A stretch of 64,000 bases of DNA from Nakamurella alba (GTDB taxonomy: Bacteria; Actinomycetota; Actinomycetes; Mycobacteriales; Nakamurellaceae), in the NCBI RefSeq assembly GCF_009707545.1, contig NZ_WLYK01000001.1:1798001-1862000 (forward strand), in the 5' to 3' direction. Positions within the stretch are counted from its first letter, which is position 1; every line of letters begins with the position of its first letter. A model generated the notes under the pieces. That model was not told the DNA's origin. It did no database searches and saw nothing but the letters and a program-made list of their open reading frames with translations. This document shows positions 52,101-58,888 of the stretch, one piece after another. The position numbers were made by a program, and so were the translations under genes.

Positions 52101-52160
52101 CGCGGCGGCGGTCCGGGCCGGTGCCGGCGCGGACACGGTGTCAGGAGTCGGGTCAGCCAT
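49122..52160 (-). CDS. Giant membrane-fusion (HlyD/MacA-type) adaptor with very large low-complexity insertions
   Basis: 1012 residues from the ATG at 52160, overlapping the upstream lipoprotein gene by 8 bases; a GTG 12 bases earlier is possible. One membrane anchor (about 31-48) is followed by a biotinyl-lipoyl-like half (AVAGTVADVAVEVGDTVTAGQTVATLDTGDLEDAV, about 90-125) and, far away, its second half (LTSPISGTVASLDLAVGDDV near 790) plus beta-barrel and membrane-proximal domains (about 815-975) and a Gly-rich tail. Between them, where a simple coiled-coil hairpin is expected, four helical segments alternate with about 600 residues of Ser/Thr/Gly-rich sequence, including four tandem TVTEQT units. 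It is the last gene of the MacB-type export operon. Confidence 0.85.
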   Translation of the reverse strand: MADPTPDTVSAPAPARTAAAQARLRRRRKRRVTAACGVLTVALIAGGGWAYATTRDEGAAYRVAMVADGAVTQTFAASGTVANKDQASAAFAVAGTVADVAVEVGDTVTAGQTVATLDTGDLEDAVTSAESDLTDAQQALADDLQAQVDEAEAESDDADDSTDDSTGSDAAADAASGAASDSGTAGVGTAGGSGAGAGAGGSGTGSVAGTGGASSGGSGATGQETATGSGTGSATTSAPAAPSGAPSGSSSSDGPTSASASSGAPTSSGTGPGTGSGGTAALTAAQKAVIAAQKVVTEQTTAVQQAISAQQAACLPITTATVPGTTPSTSTSTDPSSTDPTSTDPSSSGSSSDSGTASSTDSSGSTVTVTETPDPVTVTEGSTVTEQSTVTEQTTVTEQTTVTEQTTVAQDPVTVTVTPTTTGTTDTADTTATTGTAAAAYRVQVTGEMQDAVDRVVGGDSSVVAVQAAYRQLAAATDTTSTGSTSTGSTPTGSTSTGSTFNDATTTEPTSTGTSSSSRTSTSPESTASESGSSGTSSTSTTDSTAPTTTTGDGTAGSGDSVLSTQLADCQAAITDVQDAQSGLGENQNSLTTAVNALAALLPTADGTGGSGTGSSPGASQSGQSGTGGQSGQTSGQSGTGGASVIGGGTAGSGGGQSDAAQGRSGTSGTDAAAGTGAQGDSGTQGGSADAGSSGTIAGGGDASSGSTSDGTGAAAGGTGSVSGGTGAESGATGDTSSGTGAVSGGTGAASGGTGAAKDTVPTAADIAADQAEIDARTAAVAVAKQELAASVLTSPISGTVASLDLAVGDDVSANSTSATVTVIGSGQYTVSATVPLSTVEKIGVGDEATVTVNGVDQSLTGTVSLIGNLADSTGDDPTYPVTVLVDAGDTTLYDGSGASVGVVVADVSGVLTVPTSAVHTVGSAHTVDVLVNGVSTSTAVEIGAVGGALTEITSGLDVGDQVVLADLSEALPTSSTTSAANGLLGGSNTGGGAGGAGFNGGGPQMGQMPGR

Positions 52161-53241
52161 TGCTGCGTCCACCCGGGAACCCGCTCGTGCAGCTGCCGTC
52201 GACGGCGTCGGACAGCGCGATGCTGGTCGCGGTCACCGCGCCGGTGTCGTCCGCCTCGCCCATGGCGGTGGCGCACAGTCCCTCGGACACGGCCTTCGAC
52301 GTCGCGTCGACGGTCCGGGTGTAGGTGGTGTCCGCGGAGACGGTGATGGTGCCGGGGGTGGCGGCAGCCGTGGTCGCAGCGCTCGCCGACGCGTCAGCCG
52401 CGGCACCGGGGAAGGGGGTGGCGGACACGGTGATCGTGATGGTGGAGCCGTCGACCGCGGTCACCTCTCCGGAGAGCCGCTGACCGCCGCCGAAGCCGCC
52501 CGCACCCATCGCGCCCGAGGGCATGGCCCCGGACGGCATCGCACCGGTTGGCGCTGCCATCCCGCTCGGCATCTCACCGGTGGGCATCTCACCGGTGGGC
52601 ATCTGACCGGTGGGCATGGCCATACCGCTGGGCGGGGTGCCCCCGTTCCCGCCGCCGAAGCCACCGGCGCCCCCACCGAAGCCACCGGCCTGGGTGCAGG
52701 CACCGTCCACCGGCTCGGTGATCCGCACCGTGGTCGCGGTGATCGCATCAGTGGCATCGGCCGCGTCGGTCCCGGATGCGCTGTCGGTGGACTCGGCGGA
52801 CGCGACCACGCACGATCCGACCGTCACGTCCGTCAGTGCCGCGTCCTGCTGCTGGGTGAAGGTGGTGTCTGCGGTCCACGAGACGGTTGTCTGACTGTCC
52901 GACGACTGCACCTCCATGCTGTCGGTGTCGACCTCGGCGATGAGACCCGAGGTACCGGGCCGGATCTGACCGGAGGCACCGCCGCCCGGGCCACCCGCCC
53001 CGCCGGCACCGGCACCACCACCGGCGGACGGTGCCGCGGACGCCGCGGCGCCGGTGGTCGACACCGCACCGGTAGTGGCGGCAGCTCCGGTGGTCGCGGC
53101 CTCACCGGACGACGCGGTCCCTCCGCAGGCCACCAGCAGACCGCCGAGGACAACCGCGGCGCCGATCGCGGCGGCCGGTCGCACCCAGCGGCGGGCGACT
53201 GGGGTGGCGGATGCCGGGTCGGGGGAGAAGGTGGTGCGCAT
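52153..53241 (-). CDS. Met-rich lipoprotein with two DUF5666-like domains
   Basis: 362 residues from the ATG at 53241, with GGAGG seven bases upstream. A signal peptide ends in the lipobox LLVACG (Cys39), followed by an Ala/Thr/Gly linker. Two copies of a small beta domain (about 95-195 and 255-355) have the DUF5666 look: SGLIAEVDTDSMEV ... VSWTADTTF and SGEVTAVDGSTITI ... ITVSADTTY. Between them is a Gly/Pro/Met-rich segment with nine Met, built partly from a 15-base DNA repeat at 52570-52614 (units encoding MPTGE). It is exported and membrane-anchored. Placement between the permease and second adaptor genes suggests it is an accessory of the exporter. Confidence 0.8.
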   Translation of the reverse strand: MRTTFSPDPASATPVARRWVRPAAAIGAAVVLGGLLVACGGTASSGEAATTGAAATTGAVSTTGAAASAAPSAGGGAGAGGAGGPGGGASGQIRPGTSGLIAEVDTDSMEVQSSDSQTTVSWTADTTFTQQQDAALTDVTVGSCVVASAESTDSASGTDAADATDAITATTVRITEPVDGACTQAGGFGGGAGGFGGGNGGTPPSGMAMPTGQMPTGEMPTGEMPSGMAAPTGAMPSGAMPSGAMGAGGFGGGQRLSGEVTAVDGSTITITVSATPFPGAAADASASAATTAAATPGTITVSADTTYTRTVDATSKAVSEGLCATAMGEADDTGAVTATSIALSDAVDGSCTSGFPGGRSNG

Positions 53242-53324
53242 GTGGAAACCTCCGGAGAACTGTTGGTGCGGTGATGATGTGGAGACCGGTGGACGGCCGG
53301 AAGACGGACGGAACGGTGTGCCGG

Positions 53325-54554
53325 TCATTCGCTGCGCAGCGCGTCGATGGGGGCGAGCTTCGCGGCGCGGGTCGCCGGATAGACCCCGAACACCACGCCG
53401 ATGAGCACGGCGATGGCGATGGACCCGCCGACAGCAAGAGGGGACACGACGATCTCGGTGGAGAGCAGGTCGGGCAGCCAACGGGCGGCCAGAATGCCGA
53501 GAACCGCGCCGAGCAGTCCGCCGGCCAGGCCGAGAATCGTGGCCTCCACCAGGAACTGGCGGCGGATGGCACCCGGCGGTGCGCCGAGCGCCTTGCGCAG
53601 CCCGATCTCCCGGGTCCGTTCGGACACCGACACCAACATGATGTTCATGACCCCGATCCCGCCCACCAGCAGCGACAGCCCGGCGATGCCGGTGAGCAGC
53701 ACCGTCAGGGTCCGGGAGACCGCGGTCGCGGTGGAGAGCAGGGACTGCTGGCTGGAGATGGAGAAGTCGGCGGAGTCGCTGTCGGTGATCCCGTGCAGCG
53801 TCAGCAGCAGTGCCTGCGCCTCCTGGTACGCGGCGGACAGCTGGTCCTCCGAGGCGGCCTGGATGTAGATCGTCGACACCGAGTCCTTGTTGGTGCCGCC
53901 GATCACCCGGTTCGCGACGGTGGAGAGCGGGGCCACCACCTGGTCGTCGAGGTTGGTCGAGGAGTCGGTGCCGGCCGAGGCGAGCACGCCGACGACCTCG
54001 AAGTCGATCGAGTTGATGGTCACGGTGCGGCCGACGACCGACGTGGTGCCGAACAGCTCGGTCGCCGTCTCCGAGCCCAGCACGGCCACCGCCGCCTGGT
54101 CGGTGACGTCCTGTTCGGTGAAGAAGCTGCCGGCCGACAGCGTCCGTGAGCGGACCTGCGCCCACTCCTCGCTGGTCCCGACGACCGAGGTGGTCCAGTT
54201 GGTGTCGTCCGCGGTGACCGACAGCGAGGTGGACTTCACCGGCGCGACCGCGCCGATGTCCGGTGCCGCCACCTCGGAGGCGAGCGCGGTGGCGTCATCG
54301 ACGGTCAGCGTGGTGGAGCTGCCGAAGCCGCCGCGCACCCCTTCGCTGGTGCTGCTGCCTGGCGAGACGATCAGCAGGTTGGAGCCGAGACTGCTGATGG
54401 AGGCGCCGACCTGGCGCTGGGAGCCGAGGCCCAGGCCGACGGTGAGGATCACCGCGGCGATGCCGATGAGGATGCCGAGCGTGGTCAGCCCGGACCGCAG
54501 GCGGTGCGAGCGGATGGCGTCGAGACCGGTGCGGAGGGTTTCCGTCCACCTCAT
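53325..54554 (-). CDS. MacB-type ABC transporter permease
   Basis: 409 residues from the ATG at 54554, overlapping the ATPase stop as ATGA. One N-terminal membrane helix (SGLTTLGILIGIAAVILTVGLGLG) is followed by a MacB periplasmic core-type domain (about 45-275) and three C-terminal helices in the FtsX-like region (LLTGIAGLSLLVGGIGVMNIMLVSVSERTREIGLRKALGA, a diagnostic stretch, then two more). Such permeases act as mechanotransducers rather than classical channels. The C-terminus VYPATRAAKLAPIDALRSE is typical. It pairs with the ATPase and an adaptor encoded directly upstream. Confidence 0.93.
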   Translation of the reverse strand: MRWTETLRTGLDAIRSHRLRSGLTTLGILIGIAAVILTVGLGLGSQRQVGASISSLGSNLLIVSPGSSTSEGVRGGFGSSTTLTVDDATALASEVAAPDIGAVAPVKSTSLSVTADDTNWTTSVVGTSEEWAQVRSRTLSAGSFFTEQDVTDQAAVAVLGSETATELFGTTSVVGRTVTINSIDFEVVGVLASAGTDSSTNLDDQVVAPLSTVANRVIGGTNKDSVSTIYIQAASEDQLSAAYQEAQALLLTLHGITDSDSADFSISSQQSLLSTATAVSRTLTVLLTGIAGLSLLVGGIGVMNIMLVSVSERTREIGLRKALGAPPGAIRRQFLVEATILGLAGGLLGAVLGILAARWLPDLLSTEIVVSPLAVGGSIAIAVLIGVVFGVYPATRAAKLAPIDALRSE

Positions 54555-55606
54555 GCGGCCGGTCCCCGCTTCCGGCGCGCGTCGCGTGCACTGTTGCCGG
54601 TTGCACCGACGTTCCCGGACCCACCGACATTCCCGGCGGTGTCGAACATCCCGGCCGCACCGACGTCTCCGGTGATGAACCCGTTCCCGGACCTGCCGAC
54701 CGTCCCGGCGGCGCCGAGGTCCGGTGTCGAGCCGACGGCCGCCATGGTGCCCGTCCGTGCGAGAGAAATTGCCGCGCCGACGTTCCCGTCGGCGCTGTCG
54801 GTGCTGACGCAGCCGTCCTTCACCCGGATGACGCGGCGGGCGCGGTCGGCGACCTCGGTCTCGTGGGTGATGAGCACGATCGTCCGGCCCTGCGCGTGCA
54901 ACTCGTCGAACAGCCGCAGCGCGTCCTCGGTGGCGGTGGAATCCAGGTTGCCGGTGGGCTCGTCGGCCAGTACCAGCGCCGGATCGCCCACCAGGGCGCG
55001 GGCGACGGCGACGCGCTGCTGCTGCCCGCCGGACAACTCGCCCGGCTTGTGGTCGACGCGCTCGCCGAGACCGACCCGTTCCAGCGCCTCGATCGCACGG
55101 CGGCGTCGGGCCTCCCGGCCGACACCCGCGTAGATCAGCGGCAGCTCGACATTGCGCCAGGCGGTGAGCGAGGGCAGTAGGTGGAACTGCTGGAACACGA
55201 AACCGATCCGACGGTTGCGCACCTCTGCGAGTTCGATCTCGTCCATCACCCCGACGTCCTCGCCGGCCAGCCGGTACGACCCGGCGCTCGAGACGTCGAG
55301 GCACCCGATGATGTTCATCAGCGTCGACTTGCCGGAGCCGGACGGCCCGATGATCGCGACGTACTCGCCCTCGTCGATGCGCAGCGACACGTCGCGGACG
55401 GCGTGCACCTCCTGGGTGCCCATCCGGTAGGTCTTCGCGACCTCGGTGAGTTCGATGACCGGCACCGGCCGGCCCGGCTCGTCCCGGCCGACCGCGGGGA
55501 TCACCGTGGTCTCCCACTGGGACCGCAGGTCGTCGACGAGCGCGGCGTCTGCAGTGACAGTGGTGTCCGTGATGCCAGTGGTGTCAGTGGTGCCGGTGGC
55601 CGCCAT
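54551..55606 (-). CDS. MacB/LolD-type ABC transporter ATPase with low-complexity tails
   Basis: 351 residues; the ATPase core is about residues 48-275 and is intact: Walker A GPSGSGKST near 88, Q-loop FVFQQFHLLP near 137, signature LSGGQQQR near 190, Walker B LVLADEPT near 209 and switch His in LITHETE near 245. It carries an unusual Thr-rich N-terminal extension of about 45 residues and an 80-residue Gly/Asn/Val-rich C-terminal tail (GNVGGSGNVGATGN). The start overlaps the adaptor stop by one base and the permease start overlaps its stop. It would power the permease. Confidence 0.93.
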   Translation of the reverse strand: MAATGTTDTTGITDTTVTADAALVDDLRSQWETTVIPAVGRDEPGRPVPVIELTEVAKTYRMGTQEVHAVRDVSLRIDEGEYVAIIGPSGSGKSTLMNIIGCLDVSSAGSYRLAGEDVGVMDEIELAEVRNRRIGFVFQQFHLLPSLTAWRNVELPLIYAGVGREARRRRAIEALERVGLGERVDHKPGELSGGQQQRVAVARALVGDPALVLADEPTGNLDSTATEDALRLFDELHAQGRTIVLITHETEVADRARRVIRVKDGCVSTDSADGNVGAAISLARTGTMAAVGSTPDLGAAGTVGRSGNGFITGDVGAAGMFDTAGNVGGSGNVGATGNSARDARRKRGPAA

Positions 55607-56997
55607 CAGCTGCCACCGCCCGGTGCGAACCCGCCCTGACCACCGGTGAATCCGCCCTGGCCGCCGGTCCCGCCGCCGGGGAAGCCACCGGTGCCACCGC
55701 CCGGCAGGGTCGCGCCGTCGGGCAGTGTGACGCCGTCCGGCAGCGTGCCGCCACCGGGGAAGCCACCCGTGCCGCCGGTGCCGCCCTGCCCGGTGCCGCC
55801 CTGCCCGGCGCCACGGGCCACCGTGGTGACCTGGACCTGGTCACCCTCGGCCAGCCCGGAGACGATCTGCGTGCTGGTGCCGGAACTCTCGCCGATCTCG
55901 ACGGTGGTCGCGACGGCCTGCCCGTCGACGACCTTCTGGACCGTGCTGGTGCCGCCGGAGGTGGTGATCGCCGCCGACGGCACCACCAGGACGTCGGTCA
56001 GCTGCTGGTAGATCAGGGTGACGGTGGCCGCGGAGCCGTCGTGCAGGCCCTCGGGGGAGCCGGTGACCGCCACGGTGACGGGGTAGGACGCGGTGTCGGA
56101 CGTGCTGGTGGAGATGAGGCCGACCGAGGTGACCTTGCCGAAGAGCGTGCTCTCCTGGCCGTCCACGGTCAGCTGCGCCTGGATGCCCTTCTTGATCAGG
56201 TTGATCTGGCTGTCGTCGACGGTCACCGAGGTCGTCCACTTGTCGGTGCCGACGATCAGGAACGACGAACTGCTGCTGGTCGAGGTGGTGCTCTCTGTCG
56301 CGCCGCCGCCGGTCGCGCCGGAACCGGCAGATCCTGCAGACCCGGATCCCGATGAACTGCTCGAACCCGAACTGCCGGAGGAGGTGTCGCCGACGGCGAC
56401 ATTCACCTCGGCCACCACGCCGGCGACGGGGGAGGTCAATGTCGCGCCGTCCAGCGACTCCTGCGCGCTGTCGACCTGCTGCTTCGCGGAGGTGACCTGC
56501 GCCTGCGCGGCGGCCAACTGGGCGGCGGCGGTCTCGTCGTCCGTCGTGCCCTCGGTGTCCGAATCGTCGGTGTCAGCAGCGTCCTCGACCGCGGTCTGTG
56601 CACTGTCTGCCTGCGCCTGCGCCTGCGCGAGGGTGGCCTTCGCCGAGGCGAGATCGGCCTTCAGGGCGACGGTGTCGATGGTGCCCAGGGTCTGACCCGC
56701 CGTCACCGTGTCGCCGACGGCGACGTCGACCGCGGTGATCTCGGCGGAGGAGGACCAGCCGACGGACTCCTGCACGGCCGGGGCCAGCGTGCCGGACGCC
56801 TCCACGGACTTGGTGATGGTGCCGGTGGTGACGTCCACGTCGGTGGTGGTGATCGTCGGGGTGGCCGCGGTGTCCGCGGCACTGCTGTCGGCCCGCAACC
56901 AGAACCACCAGGCCCCGGTGCCGGCCACCGCCAGCACCACCACCAGGACCACCACGGTCAGCAGCGGCCTCGCCCTGACCTTGCCTCGCACACCCAT
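55606..56997 (-). CDS. Membrane-fusion adaptor (HlyD/MacA-type), first gene of export operon
   Basis: 463 residues. An N-terminal anchor (residues 12-33, LLTVVVLVVVLAVAGTGAWWFWL) is followed by the split lipoyl-like domain (AEITAVDVAVGDTVTAGQTLGTID and LTSPVAGVVAEVNVAVGD), a short helical hairpin (ADLASAKATLAQAQAQADSAQTAVED ... LAAAQAQVTSAKQQVDSAQESL), a Ser/Gly linker, beta-barrel domains and a Gly/Pro-rich C-terminus. It links a MacB-type permease to the cell surface. Gram-positives lack a TolC partner, so the tip may contact cell-wall or secreted proteins. The promoter should lie in 56998-57121. Confidence 0.92.
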   Translation of the reverse strand: MGVRGKVRARPLLTVVVLVVVLAVAGTGAWWFWLRADSSAADTAATPTITTTDVDVTTGTITKSVEASGTLAPAVQESVGWSSSAEITAVDVAVGDTVTAGQTLGTIDTVALKADLASAKATLAQAQAQADSAQTAVEDAADTDDSDTEGTTDDETAAAQLAAAQAQVTSAKQQVDSAQESLDGATLTSPVAGVVAEVNVAVGDTSSGSSGSSSSSGSGSAGSAGSGATGGGATESTTSTSSSSSFLIVGTDKWTTSVTVDDSQINLIKKGIQAQLTVDGQESTLFGKVTSVGLISTSTSDTASYPVTVAVTGSPEGLHDGSAATVTLIYQQLTDVLVVPSAAITTSGGTSTVQKVVDGQAVATTVEIGESSGTSTQIVSGLAEGDQVQVTTVARGAGQGGTGQGGTGGTGGFPGGGTLPDGVTLPDGATLPGGGTGGFPGGGTGGQGGFTGGQGGFAPGGGS

Positions 56998-57121
56998 GCA
57001 GCACCCTCACGCCTCGATGCCCCTCCGACGGGGGCGTGCCGAGGACGCTAGGGAGCGAGGCTGGCGGGAAGCCCGGTGTGGGCTGAGCGGAAGCTGTGCG
57101 CAGCCCCCTGATGCGAGCGGT

Positions 57122-58888
57122 TCAGCGGGTGGGCACCCGGACCAGCAGTCCGCCGTGCGGCGGCAGCACCGTCCCGGTCGCGTCGACACCGATGGTGTCC
57201 TCGGTCGCGACGACAGCGGTTGCACCGTCGGGCAACGTGAGATGCCGCGGTTCGTTGCCGAAGTTGGCCAGCAGCAACAGGTCCCCGCGCTCCACCAGCA
57301 GGACGGCACCGTCGGTCCGGGCCTCCACCCGGTCCAGTCGCGGGTCCGTCAACCCGGGTTCGGAGTGGCGCAACGCGCCGAGCCGGCGGTGGAAAGCCAG
57401 CACCTCGGCGTGATCCCCGCCGGTCGGTTCGCTCCAGTCGAGCTTCGAGCGCTGGAAGGTCGCAGGGTCCTGCGGATCGGGGACCACGGCGGGATCCCAG
57501 CCCATGCGGGCGAACTCGGCGATACGCCCCTTGGCGGTGGCCTCGCCGAGCTCGGGCTCGGGGTGTGAGGTGAAGAACTGCCACGGCGTGCCGGCCGCCC
57601 ACTCCTCACCCATGAACAGCATCGGGGTGAACGGCGAGCAGTACAGCACCAGCGCACCCAGCTTGAGCGTCGCCGGGGTCAGCGTCGCGGACAGCCGGTC
57701 GCCGATCGCCCGGTTGCCGATCTGGTCGTGGTCCTGGGCGAACACCACGAACCTCGACGCCGGGGTCCGGGTCCGGTCGACGACGCGGCCGTGCCGCCGG
57801 CCACGGAAGGTGGAGAGGGTGCCGTCGTGGAAGAATCCCTTCCCGAACACCTTGGCGAGGGCATCGAGCTCCGCGAAGTCCTCGTAGTAGCCGGTGGTCT
57901 CGCCGCTCAGCGCGACGTGCAGCGCGTGATGGAAGTCGTCCGACCACTGCGCCGTGAGGCCGTACCCGCCGGCCTCCCGGGCGGTGATCAGCTTCGGGTC
58001 GTTGAGGTCCGACTCGGCGATCAGGGTCAGCGGCCGGCCGAGATGTGCTGCCAGCGCGTCGGTCTCCTCGGCCATCCGCTCCAGCAGGTGGCGGGCGGTG
58101 TGGTCGACGAGGGCGTGCACGGCGTCCAGTCGCAGGCCGTCCACGTGGTACTCGGTGAACCACATCGTCAGGTTGTCGAGGATGTAGGACCGCACCTCGT
58201 CCGCGTCCTCGCCGTCCAGGTTGAGCGAGGACCCCCAGGTGTTCGAGGCGGCGTCGTGCAGGTACGGCCCGAACTGCGGCAGGTAGTTGCCGCTCGGCCC
58301 GAGGTGGTTGTAGACCACGTCCTGCACGACGGCGAGACCCTTGGCGTGGCAGGCGTCCACGAACCGGCGGTAGCCGTCCGGTCCGCCGTAGGCCTCGTGC
58401 ACGGCGAACCACAGCACCCCGTCGTAGCCCCAGTTCCAGGTGCCGTTGAAGGCGTTGACCGGGAGCAGCTCGACGTGGGTGACACCGAGATCCACCAGGT
58501 GGTCCAGGTGGTCGGTCGCGGCATCGAAGGTGCCGTCGGCGGTGAAGGTGCCGATGTGCAGTTCATAGACCAGTCCACCGGCCAGCGGCCGACCGGTCCA
58601 GAGGCCGTCGGACCAGGCGAAGGACCCGGGATCCACCGTCGCGGACCTGCCGTGCACGCCGTCGGGTTGGCGACGTGACCGGGGATCCGGCAGGATCGGG
58701 TCGTTGTCGTCGATCCGGTAGCCGTACGCCGTGCCGGCTGCGGCGCCGGGGATCCCGGCGGTCCACCAGCCGGCACCGGCCTCCGTGGCCGGCACCTCGC
58801 CGTCGCCGACGACCAGGGTCACCCGGGTCGCGCGCGGCGCCCACACCCGGAAATTGCCGTCCCGGCCGGGCAGCAGGGGGTCGGTCAT
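57122..58888 (-). CDS. treZ: Malto-oligosyltrehalose trehalohydrolase
   Basis: 588 residues, GH13. An N-terminal E-set domain (NFRVWAPRATRVTLVV) leads into the barrel. The nucleophile Asp is in DGLRLDAVHAL near residue 255, the acid/base Glu in LIAESDLND near 290, and the third Asp in FAQDHDQIGNRA near 390, with the TreZ-specific FAQDHDQIGN form. It releases trehalose from maltooligosyl-trehalose. The start overlaps the treY stop by 4 bases, and it is last in the glgX-treY-treZ series. The gene ends 124 bases before the start of the export operon on the same strand. Confidence 0.95.
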   Translation of the reverse strand: MTDPLLPGRDGNFRVWAPRATRVTLVVGDGEVPATEAGAGWWTAGIPGAAAGTAYGYRIDDNDPILPDPRSRRQPDGVHGRSATVDPGSFAWSDGLWTGRPLAGGLVYELHIGTFTADGTFDAATDHLDHLVDLGVTHVELLPVNAFNGTWNWGYDGVLWFAVHEAYGGPDGYRRFVDACHAKGLAVVQDVVYNHLGPSGNYLPQFGPYLHDAASNTWGSSLNLDGEDADEVRSYILDNLTMWFTEYHVDGLRLDAVHALVDHTARHLLERMAEETDALAAHLGRPLTLIAESDLNDPKLITAREAGGYGLTAQWSDDFHHALHVALSGETTGYYEDFAELDALAKVFGKGFFHDGTLSTFRGRRHGRVVDRTRTPASRFVVFAQDHDQIGNRAIGDRLSATLTPATLKLGALVLYCSPFTPMLFMGEEWAAGTPWQFFTSHPEPELGEATAKGRIAEFARMGWDPAVVPDPQDPATFQRSKLDWSEPTGGDHAEVLAFHRRLGALRHSEPGLTDPRLDRVEARTDGAVLLVERGDLLLLANFGNEPRHLTLPDGATAVVATEDTIGVDATGTVLPPHGGLLVRVPTR

